Below, piece by piece: positions 17,251-25,124 of a DNA stretch of 36,106 nt. The stretch covers positions 1 through 36,106 of the forward strand of contig CAZUMH010000025.1 in NCBI GenBank assembly GCA_964621645.1. Direction: 5' to 3'. Every line of letters begins with the position of its first letter. Within the stretch, counting starts at the first letter, position 1. The notes beneath the pieces were generated by a model that was not told the DNA's origin, did no database searches, and saw only the letters and a program-made list of their open reading frames with translations. The stretch comes from CAZUMH01 sp964621645. GTDB lineage: Bacteria; Zhuqueibacterota; QNDG01; JAGLOF01. A program made the translations under genes and the position numbers.

Positions 17251-19737
17251 CTATCCCTTTCTTTTCTTCCTTTGCAGAAACAGACCCGCTCCGATACAGC
17301 AGATGAGCAGCCCTCCGCTTATGAGAGAAAGGAACAAACCGCGACTGAAGTCGGCCGGTGCAAAGATAAATTCCACCTGGTGTTTACCTGCGTCCAGAAA
17401 AACGGAACGTATGAGATAATCGGTCTGATATATTCTCTTTTCCACCCCGTCTACCAGCACCCGCCAGCCCTTCGGGTAATAGGCATCGCTCAGCACCAGA
17501 AGCGAGGGACGATCCACTTCTGCATCTATTTGGATACGCTGCAGCCCGTACTCGCTGATTTCGGCTTTTCTATTAGGAGAGGGCTCAATACGATATTCCG
17601 GCTCCTGGTCAATCACCGCGATCTTTGCGGGATCCATGCCGCCGTTGGCGATAAAATCCAGCGTGTGCGCTTCATCGGGTACCGTAAGTACCGAATCAGG
17701 GAAAAATACACGGGGCAGAAAATCTTTAAATTGGTAAATTCCGTTGGGATAGTTCTGCCCCGGAGCGAACACCGCCATCATTGAGGTATCAAGTGCCGAC
17801 AGACGGAACGGCGTGACTACATATTTGACATTGCTTATCTTTAAAAAGGCATGGTATGCCTGCCGCAGTTTAGGAGTAATTTCATCCTGGGACCGTGCCA
17901 CCCACCCTCTCCCGTCCGGCCGTGACTTGAGGAAAAGGATTGGAATGCCATTGGGCCAAATGAACCGCTCCATGAAATTTTGATAGATTTTCAATCTTGC
18001 CGTATTATACCCCCCAACATTTTGCAGCCGGTGATACATGAACCAATTACCTTGCCGGCTGTCCCCCATCGTAAATATGCGGAAAACACCTTCCTGTTTC
18101 TTGAGAAAATCAATTTCGGGAGTTGCCTGAAAATAGGAGGCAAGATCGGTTCGCGGCTGAATGTGCATGAATCGCCGGCTTACCGGCCAGAGATCGATGA
18201 GAAGAATAATAATAAGCGCAAAAGGAGCCAGGGTTCTTATTCTGCTCTTGCCGGCCGCAGCCATGGCAAAGATAACGGTCCCGCCTAACAGCAGCAGCGA
18301 TCGAAACCCATCGGAAACAGCCATATCATAGGCTCTGGCGGCGCGGTTGCCGAGCTTGTCAGCCCACCCCAGATAAAGCGGCCGGGCCAGCAGTAACGCG
18401 ATAAATACCAGGGCCAGCAATCCGCCAAAAATCAAAGCATACCGTTTTAGCCGGCGATTGATCATGAGTCGGGACTCTTCCCCGGCCTGGATTAACGCTT
18501 CGATTGCCAGACCGGAAAGGAAACAAAGAGAGAATCCGATAATGATATTTATCATTTTCGGTGAACGGAATTTACTGAAAAATGGGGCCAGCTTAAACAT
18601 GGGACCGTAGAGTAGGGGCAGGTATTTCCCGAAAGAAAGGACAAGGGCGAAAAGAGCCAGAAAACCGAAAAACAGGGTAAGCTTGTCACGCCTGATCACC
18701 AGTGCCAGACCTCCCAGGAAAAGAGTAACAATCCCGAAATAGATGGGGAAATCGGTGAAGGGCATACTGCCCCAATAGGTTGCGCCTCCAAATCCCATAA
18801 AGGAGGGGATGAGAAATGTGACGATCTCCGCAGGCGGAAAGGACCAGTTGGTGGCATACCCATAGTCCAGCCCTCCTCCGGTTCCCCCACCCCGAATGGA
18901 ATAATGGGCATACTCCCAGACAGAAAGGTTAATCACGGCGGAAACCAGTGTTCCGATGACCATCGCTCCGGCCAGCAGTCCAAATCCCTTCAGAACCGTG
19001 CCCCATTTTTTATCCTGTCGCAAATTCCATATCGCCCAAAATATAAAAAAGAGGATGACCATCATCTGGGTGTAGTAACAAATCTGCAGATGATTCCTCA
19101 GCAGCTGCAGCCCGCTTACCAGCCCGTAAAGCCCGAAGAAGAAAAGATTCCTCTTCTCGAGCAGACGCTCCGCCGCCAGGAAAATAACAGGCGCCAGGGT
19201 AATAGTAGCGAGTTTGGTGTTGTGCCCGAAAGCCGGATAGGCCACTACCTGAGGTAAGAATACCAGGGCCAGACTGGCGAAAAGCGCCGGGGCGGGGGAT
19301 ATCTTCCTGGATCTCAGCAGAAGATACATCAATCCACCCATGATAAAGAAATTTAAAAGCCGGCCTGCGAACCCCCCTTGGGAATCGCTGAAGGGTGAGA
19401 CTATCGTTCGTATTACCACGTTCACCACATCCACTCCCGGGGCGATGGAAAGGCTGGCGAATGCGGGCATACCGCACATGATATAAGGATTCCACAGAGG
19501 ATAGACACCCTCGCTCCGGGCCTGCTCTCTCAAGGCATTATAGCTGGCTGAAGCACTGGAATCTGGAGGCAGCAGAGTCTTGTGGCCGAAGAGAAGCGGC
19601 TGAAAAAATATGACAAGCAGCACCAGGATCAAAAGCGGCGCCAGGAGATCCGCTCTTTTTTCCCAAATTGGAATACGGATCGGTTCTATTACCGGCACGG
19701 CCTTGATTGTCTCTTTTTTTCTTTTTTTGGAACCCAT
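17251..19737 (-). CDS. YfhO-family membrane protein (putative GT-C glycosyltransferase)
   Basis: An 828-residue polytopic membrane protein of the YfhO family. In Gram-positives YfhO transfers a sugar from a polyprenyl phosphate carrier to a cell-surface polymer on the outer face of the membrane. Family features visible are the opening helix followed by LLPPDSSASASYNALREQ, then YPLWNPYIMCGMPAFASL, about a dozen hydrophobic segments to roughly residue 530, and a soluble C-terminal domain (about 540-800) closed by a last helix before a basic tail. The frame opens 25 codons earlier, but the ATG at 19737 has a strong GGAGG five bases upstream. A candidate promoter lies at 19804-19832. It follows the flippase on the same strand and is followed after 3 bp by a histidine kinase. 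The donor is unknown; the GT2 at 28950 is a plausible supplier. Confidence 0.87.
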   Translation of the reverse strand: MGSKKRKKETIKAVPVIEPIRIPIWEKRADLLAPLLILVLLVIFFQPLLFGHKTLLPPDSSASASYNALREQARSEGVYPLWNPYIMCGMPAFASLSIAPGVDVVNVVIRTIVSPFSDSQGGFAGRLLNFFIMGGLMYLLLRSRKISPAPALFASLALVFLPQVVAYPAFGHNTKLATITLAPVIFLAAERLLEKRNLFFFGLYGLVSGLQLLRNHLQICYYTQMMVILFFIFWAIWNLRQDKKWGTVLKGFGLLAGAMVIGTLVSAVINLSVWEYAHYSIRGGGTGGGLDYGYATNWSFPPAEIVTFLIPSFMGFGGATYWGSMPFTDFPIYFGIVTLFLGGLALVIRRDKLTLFFGFLALFALVLSFGKYLPLLYGPMFKLAPFFSKFRSPKMINIIIGFSLCFLSGLAIEALIQAGEESRLMINRRLKRYALIFGGLLALVFIALLLARPLYLGWADKLGNRAARAYDMAVSDGFRSLLLLGGTVIFAMAAAGKSRIRTLAPFALIIILLIDLWPVSRRFMHIQPRTDLASYFQATPEIDFLKKQEGVFRIFTMGDSRQGNWFMYHRLQNVGGYNTARLKIYQNFMERFIWPNGIPILFLKSRPDGRGWVARSQDEITPKLRQAYHAFLKISNVKYVVTPFRLSALDTSMMAVFAPGQNYPNGIYQFKDFLPRVFFPDSVLTVPDEAHTLDFIANGGMDPAKIAVIDQEPEYRIEPSPNRKAEISEYGLQRIQIDAEVDRPSLLVLSDAYYPKGWRVLVDGVEKRIYQTDYLIRSVFLDAGKHQVEFIFAPADFSRGLFLSLISGGLLICCIGAGLFLQRKKRKG

Positions 19738-19803
19738 TACTTCCTCCAGTGTTGGTCTGTCCGGTACCTTGTGTTGATTGGGGGCCGGACCAGGTTGTCT
19801 GTT

Positions 19804-19832
19804 ATGGTACACAATTTATTTGGATGATTCAA
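19804..19832 (-). promoter_or_regulatory. Candidate promoter before yfhO
   Basis: On the minus strand, TTGAAT (19827-19832) and TACCAT (19804-19809) are separated by 17 bases, each matching four of six consensus positions. It lies in the 110-bp gap between the flippase stop and yfhO, the largest break in the downstream half of the array. It could let yfhO and the kinase be expressed apart from the glycan genes. Confidence 0.4.
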
Positions 19833-19847
19833 GCCTCATTCTCCACA

Positions 19848-21359
19848 TTATTTAGCGTCGCCGGACCATTGGGAGAGATTTTTCGGCCAGCGGGCCGGAT
19901 TGCGCCACTTTCTCCAACTGCCTCGCATTCTGGCTTTCTCATCCTTGTCAAAGAAACCGGCAGCCAGGAGAAACAGAGGGTAGAAGGTTAGCAGGGCTGT
20001 TTTGGAAAGAATGCGTTCGGCCAGGGTAAAATGATTTAAAAAAGAACCGGCCCAGAAAAGGACAGTGACAGCCGCCACGATGAGCAGCAGTCTCCGGTAT
20101 TCTATCACAACCGGATAGAAGCGCTGCATTAGAAGGTATCCGGCTATAAGCATAAGGGCAAAAGAAAGCAGCGTGGCGAGAGCCGCACCCTGCATTCCCA
20201 TATCTGGGATCAGGATGAAATTCAGCCCCACGTTTACCATGGCTGCGCCGGCCACCACAGCCGCTATCCATCCGGTTTTACGGCTGAATTGCAGCCCCAT
20301 TCTCAGCACCGAAAAAACGCCTTTGATTGCCACTCCCGCCACAACCAGAGGCACGATATCCGCGGCGGACCAGTAGCTCGTGTCCTTTGCCAGCAGGTGG
20401 ATGATCCCCCGGGAAAACAGTCCCACAGCCAGAGCCAGCCAGGCCAGCGTGAAGCTCATATATGTCACCATTCGTGCTAAAAATCGCCGTGCGTTTGCGT
20501 CCGCCGCTTTCCTCCAGGCCAACGGTTCGAAGGCGGTACGGAAACTGTTAACAAACAGAGTATCGATCAGTGCCGCTATTTTATATCCCAGTGCGTATAT
20601 GCCCACTACATGCAGGTCGGTGAGCAGTCCGAGGATTACCCGGTCTCCCATATTGAGAATGCGGCTTGAAAAGCCGGAGAAAACCAGGGGAAAACCGAAT
20701 TTAAGCATACGGCCCAGTTCCCGCGGCCGCAGCTCCGGTACGAGTTCTTTCAGGAATCCCGGCAGGAGGAGCAAAGCGCTCAGAAACGCTCCGGAAAGCT
20801 GACCCAGCAGAATTCCCAGAACTCCCAGTCGCTGCCCGGCTACCAGATAAATAGTCACCAGCAGCTGAACGGTGAAATTCAACAGGGTAACCAGGATATA
20901 GCGCAGGGATTTTTCCTCCTGCCGCAGCCAGGTTAACGGAATAAGACTGACCAGCTGCAACAGAATGCTTAAAGCCGCCGCAGGGAAGCAGGCGCTGTAC
21001 TCCGCCGTCCCAAAAACAAGCTGGCTGAAGTAATCACCGAAAAGGAAAAAAGGCAGCATCAAACAGCTTGTCAAAATAACGATAAAGGAAAAAGCGGAGA
21101 AGAGAAGAGCTCCTTTTTCCCGTTTTTGGGATTCGACGTTAAACCAGCGGAAAAGGCTGCTGGGCAGTCCGAAATGGAAAACACCGGCAGCCAGCTGAAT
21201 CGAGACCTCGAATACCGCATAGACACCGAAAACATCCGTGGTCAGCACCCCGGTGTAAAGAGGGATAAGCAGAATACCCACGGCCCGGGACAATACATTC
21301 CCCAGCCCGTAAATAACGGCATGCTTTGTCAGATTTTTAAGGTCATGAAACAAAAACAC
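19848..21359 (-). CDS. Wzx-like polysaccharide flippase (MOP superfamily)
   Basis: A 503-residue inner-membrane protein with about 12-14 hydrophobic segments. It opens with NLTKHAVIYGLGNVLSRAVGILLIPLYTG, the usual pattern of oligosaccharide flippases, and ends in a charged cytoplasmic tail. Family members move lipid-linked oligosaccharide units across the inner membrane. The start is uncertain: GTG at 21359 has GGAG almost touching it, whereas TTG at 21353 has the same GGAG seven bases away, giving 501 residues. It lies between the second sulfotransferase and yfhO. A Wzy polymerase or an ABC exporter is not seen in the window, so the export route of the final polymer is open. Confidence 0.88.
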   Translation of the reverse strand: MFLFHDLKNLTKHAVIYGLGNVLSRAVGILLIPLYTGVLTTDVFGVYAVFEVSIQLAAGVFHFGLPSSLFRWFNVESQKREKGALLFSAFSFIVILTSCLMLPFFLFGDYFSQLVFGTAEYSACFPAAALSILLQLVSLIPLTWLRQEEKSLRYILVTLLNFTVQLLVTIYLVAGQRLGVLGILLGQLSGAFLSALLLLPGFLKELVPELRPRELGRMLKFGFPLVFSGFSSRILNMGDRVILGLLTDLHVVGIYALGYKIAALIDTLFVNSFRTAFEPLAWRKAADANARRFLARMVTYMSFTLAWLALAVGLFSRGIIHLLAKDTSYWSAADIVPLVVAGVAIKGVFSVLRMGLQFSRKTGWIAAVVAGAAMVNVGLNFILIPDMGMQGAALATLLSFALMLIAGYLLMQRFYPVVIEYRRLLLIVAAVTVLFWAGSFLNHFTLAERILSKTALLTFYPLFLLAAGFFDKDEKARMRGSWRKWRNPARWPKNLSQWSGDAK

Positions 21360-21386
21360 GCTCCATTTCGGCTGAATAAAACAGCC

Positions 21387-22376
21387 TCAATAATCTCTGA
21401 GATAATACCAGAAAATCCTGTTTGCCAGGTAGCGTTTCAGATTTTCCCCCTGAGCCCGGCGCCAGAATGATCCGGAAGCTGTGTATTCCTCATAGTTATA
21501 ATCCCGCAGCACAAAGGGGAAAAGCCGGTTTACGTAGCGAACCTCCAGGGGCAGGATCTCATCCTGCCAGCGGTTCAATACACTGGTCTCAACTCCCCGG
21601 AATTTCTGGCCGGTGATGCTGTTCCCCTGCCAGTCCGCTCCCCTGTAAGTGGGTGCCAGCAGTACCTGGTGGAAAGGGATCTCCAAATATTCCGCCAGTT
21701 CGCGCATCGTTTTCTCCGGTTCCCGCACCAGATCTTCATATCTGATGATCCTGTAAGAGGGCATGAGTCGACGGTTCTTGTAGAGCCAGTAGTAACTGTT
21801 TTCCATGGTTCTCAGGACACGCCGCATGATGGGATAGCCGAAACCGATGCTCTTGTAACGGCGCAGTGAGACCAGATTAGCGTAGGGATTGCGCAGAATG
21901 TGGACGAATTTGGCCTCGGGATAATAACGGTTCAACTCCGGCACGAATTCGGCGTTCTCCACTGATTTTTCCACTACTCGTAGCCCCTCCGGCAGAGGGA
22001 CTCCTTTTTCGGAGTAGTGAATGGCTTCCAGATAGAGCGCCAGCAGCCGCTGAGGCGGATCACCTTTATGTATCCTGGAAAAATATTCCTCGAAGCGGGA
22101 CTGATCAAAGATCCCTTTGGAGACACTGTCGCTATAGGGATCCGTCTTGTCGTTGACCTCTTGGATATAGTCAGCGAATCTTTTGTATTGTTCCTCGCGG
22201 GTGAGTTTGCGGGGCCGCTGCCTGCGGTACTCGTTATCAACCCAGAAAGAGAGATTCTGGAAAAAATGGGCCTCAACGGGCACCACGTAAAGGTCAGGAT
22301 GGCCGTCCAGCAGGGCACGCAGGAGCGATGTACCCGACTTGTGCGCTCCAAGGATGAATATAGGTTTAGTATTCAC
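21387..22376 (-). CDS. Sulfotransferase family protein A
   Basis: Predicted PAPS-dependent sulfotransferase of 329 residues. The N-terminal PAPS 5'-phosphosulfate-binding loop is GAHKSGTSLLRALLDGHP, starting at residue 10. The 3'-phosphate-binding region is KFVHILRNPYANLVSLRR, with the arginine and serine expected of the family; YEDLVREPEKTMRELAEYL is another conserved family block. The start is GTG at 22376 with AAGG upstream. It sits inside the glycan array between the methyltransferase and flippase genes, so a sugar hydroxyl or amino group is the likely acceptor, though a lipid or protein tyrosine cannot be excluded. It has little visible similarity to sulfotransferase B at 23082 beyond the cofactor motifs. 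Confidence 0.88.
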   Translation of the reverse strand: MNTKPIFILGAHKSGTSLLRALLDGHPDLYVVPVEAHFFQNLSFWVDNEYRRQRPRKLTREEQYKRFADYIQEVNDKTDPYSDSVSKGIFDQSRFEEYFSRIHKGDPPQRLLALYLEAIHYSEKGVPLPEGLRVVEKSVENAEFVPELNRYYPEAKFVHILRNPYANLVSLRRYKSIGFGYPIMRRVLRTMENSYYWLYKNRRLMPSYRIIRYEDLVREPEKTMRELAEYLEIPFHQVLLAPTYRGADWQGNSITGQKFRGVETSVLNRWQDEILPLEVRYVNRLFPFVLRDYNYEEYTASGSFWRRAQGENLKRYLANRIFWYYLRDY

Positions 22377-22407
22377 CGGCCTTTTCTTCCGTTATGATTA
22401 GTATCAA

Positions 22408-22986
22408 TTATATTTTTTTCAGTTTGTAGATTCGCGAGCTGCTGCCCAGCCGCAGCAGGGGTCGCAGCCCCCGCACATGCCACCTCAGCCCTCGATACAG
22501 CCTGTATTTTTTTTCATTTATAATAGTCAAGCCGGCCCGTTCGAAGAGCCAGCGGATGCGCCGGTCGTCTATTTCATGATAATGGTGCTCCGTCCAGAGA
22601 AAATGCGGCCGCCGGGGGGTGGAGAGATAAATAACGCCGCTATCCGCCAGGGCTTCTTTCAGGTGGATGAGGAAAAGCAGCGGATTGTAGAGATGCTCCA
22701 GAATTTCCAGGCAGAAGATGGTGCCCCAGCCGCCGGGGGGGGCCGGGACGGGATCAAAATCGAAATCCATGCCGTGAATGCTCTCGAAGGTCTTCCCGGT
22801 CAGCTTTTCTATTTCCCTTTTTTTAAAGTTGGGCTCCCCCATATCGGCCACGGGTTCCGGCAGTTCACCGGCGAATCCGGCGACAATGCCCGCAATCCTG
22901 GTTTTCCAGTCCGCACCGTCCCAGATTTCCCCGCGGGTGTTGCGGGTGGGTCCGGGACGTTCTTCTTTTTCGATACCCTTGCTCAT
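22408..22986 (-). CDS. SAM-dependent methyltransferase
   Basis: A 192-residue class I methyltransferase. The glycine-rich motif I is degenerate (VADMGEPN, about residue 46). The acidic motif II region is SIHGMDFDFD, then the characteristic post-motif GTIFCLEILEHLYNPLLFL and GVIYLSTPRRPHFLWTEHHY of Methyltransf_11/23-type enzymes. The product is a little short for the family and ends in a basic tail. The ATG at 22986 has a strong AAGGAGG three to four bases upstream. It follows a 95-bp gap after sulfotransferase B. Within this cluster it probably methylates a sugar or another glycan component; the weak motif I means activity needs testing. Confidence 0.8.
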   Translation of the reverse strand: MSKGIEKEERPGPTRNTRGEIWDGADWKTRIAGIVAGFAGELPEPVADMGEPNFKKREIEKLTGKTFESIHGMDFDFDPVPAPPGGWGTIFCLEILEHLYNPLLFLIHLKEALADSGVIYLSTPRRPHFLWTEHHYHEIDDRRIRWLFERAGLTIINEKKYRLYRGLRWHVRGLRPLLRLGSSSRIYKLKKI

Positions 22987-23081
22987 TAGCCTCCTTCATT
23001 ATATAAGGGATGCGCGTCAGAAGTGATCATGCTCTTGGAAATATAATCATCAACGCCGTAAAACGCATCCTGTTTTCATCG

Positions 23082-23960
23082 TTATTCCAGGGTGTAGCCG
23101 TAGCGGGAAGCAAGCGGCATGAGTCCGGATAAGCGTTCCATCTCTTCCGGCCTGTCCCGCAGCCTGGGTTTGTTCTTTTGTACGTTCACCGGATGCGCGA
23201 TCAGTCTGCGGATCCGGTCCGCGGCAGGAGGATCCAGCGTTATGAAACGAAAGATATCCTGGCTCGTCTCCACTTGCCGGAAAAGATCTTCGGCCCGCAC
23301 TGTGAGGACTCGATCAGGATGCTTCTCCTTGAAATCTTCGATAAAATCGTTTGTCTCGTTCCAGAGCCAGGCGATCTTCTGCACCCGGTTCATGGTGTCC
23401 CAGCCGAGTCCGGCCGCGTCCCGGGGCTGGATGCGCCCCTCGTCATGAAGATGGGTACCGGTGTACCAGCTTCGTTTAAGTCCGCTCTCGATAACCCGCA
23501 ACGGATGCCGCACCAGGTGGATGAAACGGGCCCCGGGGAACAGCTCGGCCAGCTGGAAGGCGAAAAAGGTGATCCTGTTGTTGGTCTCCGCGTAGAGTTT
23601 GCCCAACAGATAGGAGTCCCGGATAACCTCATACCTGGCACCATCCACCAGCGCTTTGATCTCGTCGCTTCGGCTTTGCCGGTTCAGATAGGCGTAGCGG
23701 GAATGGTAAATCAGCTCGGGCCGCGGTTCATGATAGGAGCGCACCCCCGGATGACGGCTGAAAAGATTGTCCAGCAGCAAGGTGCCGCAGCGGCCCGTTG
23801 ACAGGACAAAACAGCAGCGCGCCTGCCGGTGCACCTCATTATGGAGGGTATAATAGTCAATTTCCTTTCTGCGCCGGTCCAACCGTTTCCGGTCGGACTG
23901 ATCCCGCAGGAAATCCCGATTGGCCTGGGCCAGCTGCCGCAGAAACCGTTTCATCTTCAT
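23082..23960 (-). CDS. Sulfotransferase family protein B
   Basis: Predicted PAPS-dependent sulfotransferase of 292 residues. The PAPS loop is FVLSTGRCGTLLLDNLFSRH at about residues 51-70. The 3'-phosphate-binding segment is RFIHLVRHPLRVIESGLKRS. WNETNDFIEDF and VRAEDLF occupy later family positions. The ATG at 23960 overlaps the stop of the upstream GT4 gene in ATGA, so it is translationally coupled to it. A second, clearly different sulfotransferase is encoded two genes downstream, suggesting sulfation at two positions or of two acceptors. No PAPS-synthesis genes (cysD, cysN, cysC) are in the window. Confidence 0.88.
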   Translation of the reverse strand: MKMKRFLRQLAQANRDFLRDQSDRKRLDRRRKEIDYYTLHNEVHRQARCCFVLSTGRCGTLLLDNLFSRHPGVRSYHEPRPELIYHSRYAYLNRQSRSDEIKALVDGARYEVIRDSYLLGKLYAETNNRITFFAFQLAELFPGARFIHLVRHPLRVIESGLKRSWYTGTHLHDEGRIQPRDAAGLGWDTMNRVQKIAWLWNETNDFIEDFKEKHPDRVLTVRAEDLFRQVETSQDIFRFITLDPPAADRIRRLIAHPVNVQKNKPRLRDRPEEMERLSGLMPLASRYGYTLE

Positions 23961-25117
23961 AACGTCTTTTCCACTGTTTCGGTGATGATTCGCCGGAATT
24001 TCTCTTCAAATACACTCCGGTCGAACCGCTTCATTTCCCGGATGAATTTCAGCCGCAACCGCCGCAGCGCTCCGGAATCCAGGGCCTCCAGCCGCCGCAG
24101 ACGGGCAACGGCTTCATCCCGGCTGTTCCAGCGCAGATGTTCATCGGGAACGATCTCCCTCTGACCCCCCGAGTCGTGCACCACCGGAAGACAGCCCGCG
24201 GCCGCGGCCTGCACCGTGGTAATGCCAAAGGGTTCATTGCGGGTGGAATGAAGAAAATAACTTCCCCTGCGGACCAAGTCCCGTAGATCGGAAAAGGAAC
24301 AGTTGGGCAGAAGCATGACATTCCCCAGCCCTTCCCGCTCCACTTTACGCCGGCAGCGTTCGAAGTAGGATGATCCCCGCTTGACGAATCCCGCCAAGTA
24401 GAAGGTGAACTCGGGAAGGACCCGGGCGATATCGATCTGCTCCAGCTGGTTCTTTATCTCCGTGAATCTTCCCAGTGAAACCACACTGCCCCGTTCCTTC
24501 CTGCCGTCGCCGCTGAATTCATCGATGGAGACGGGAGGATAGACCACCTCGATCTCCTCTTCCGGGAGGGATTGTGTATATCTGGTGATGGCCTCTTTGC
24601 TGAACCGGGAATTGGCGATAATCCGTTCTCCCAGCCCATAATGAGGCAGCAGGCGATAGAACGGCCGGCAGGCCCGGCGCAGCAGCTCCTCCTCCAGCCA
24701 ATTCCTTCTGCCTCGCGGACCGGAAAGATGGATGGAGCGTTCCCGGGTCAGGACGCGATAGCTGCGGGGAAAATGCACGTAGGAGATGATTGCCGGCCCC
24801 CGGGGTAGCAGCAGCGAGCTGTTGCTGGAATTGATAAAAAGATCATATTCCTGACGGATTGTATGCAGCAGACGGTTGAAAAAGAGGAGATTCCATTCAT
24901 AGGAAACACGGGGATCGGGACGGAGGAAGCGGAACCGGAAGTCCAGGTCAAGATTGTATCCCTCCCGGATCCCGTCCGGGCTGATCTGGGACTGCAGGGT
25001 GACGATATCCGGCCGCAGTCCCAGATCGTTCAGGACTTTTATCAGGGCCAGGATGACCTGCAGCCTGCCGCCTTTATGGATGCGGTTCTGAATGATGGCG
25101 ACTCTTTTATTCAGCAT
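23957..25117 (-). CDS. Glycosyltransferase family 4 (A)
   Basis: A 386-residue retaining GT-B enzyme of the GT4 family. It opens with MLNKRVAIIQNRIHKGGRLQ, where the glycine-rich loop typical of the N-terminal domain is visible. The C-terminal nucleotide-sugar domain has VVSLGRFTEIKNQ and RNEPFGITTVQAAAAGCLPV, containing the conserved E-x7-type motif with the second acid replaced by glutamine/alanine, a common variation to check. The ATG at 25117 lies 7 bp after the deacetylase stop and overlaps sulfotransferase B. It should add a sugar to the lipid-linked intermediate at the cytoplasmic face; donor and acceptor are unknown. Confidence 0.87.
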   Translation of the reverse strand: MLNKRVAIIQNRIHKGGRLQVILALIKVLNDLGLRPDIVTLQSQISPDGIREGYNLDLDFRFRFLRPDPRVSYEWNLLFFNRLLHTIRQEYDLFINSSNSSLLLPRGPAIISYVHFPRSYRVLTRERSIHLSGPRGRRNWLEEELLRRACRPFYRLLPHYGLGERIIANSRFSKEAITRYTQSLPEEEIEVVYPPVSIDEFSGDGRKERGSVVSLGRFTEIKNQLEQIDIARVLPEFTFYLAGFVKRGSSYFERCRRKVEREGLGNVMLLPNCSFSDLRDLVRRGSYFLHSTRNEPFGITTVQAAAAGCLPVVHDSGGQREIVPDEHLRWNSRDEAVARLRRLEALDSGALRRLRLKFIREMKRFDRSVFEEKFRRIITETVEKTL

Positions 25118-25124
25118 CGGTGTC

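Noticed and set aside
16660..17784. Open frame of 374 codons on the plus strand across the kinase and yfhO
   Set aside because: It spans the junction of two clear minus-strand genes and its product has low-complexity composition without domains; a shadow frame.
22998..23003. Perfect TATAAT on the minus strand upstream of the methyltransferase
   Set aside because: No -35 box at 16-18 bases, and it abuts the ribosome binding site, leaving no room for a normal leader.
23008..23070. Inverted repeat GGATGCG/CGCATCC in the gap before the methyltransferase
   Set aside because: Only 7 bp with a 49-base interval and no other supporting structure; likely chance.
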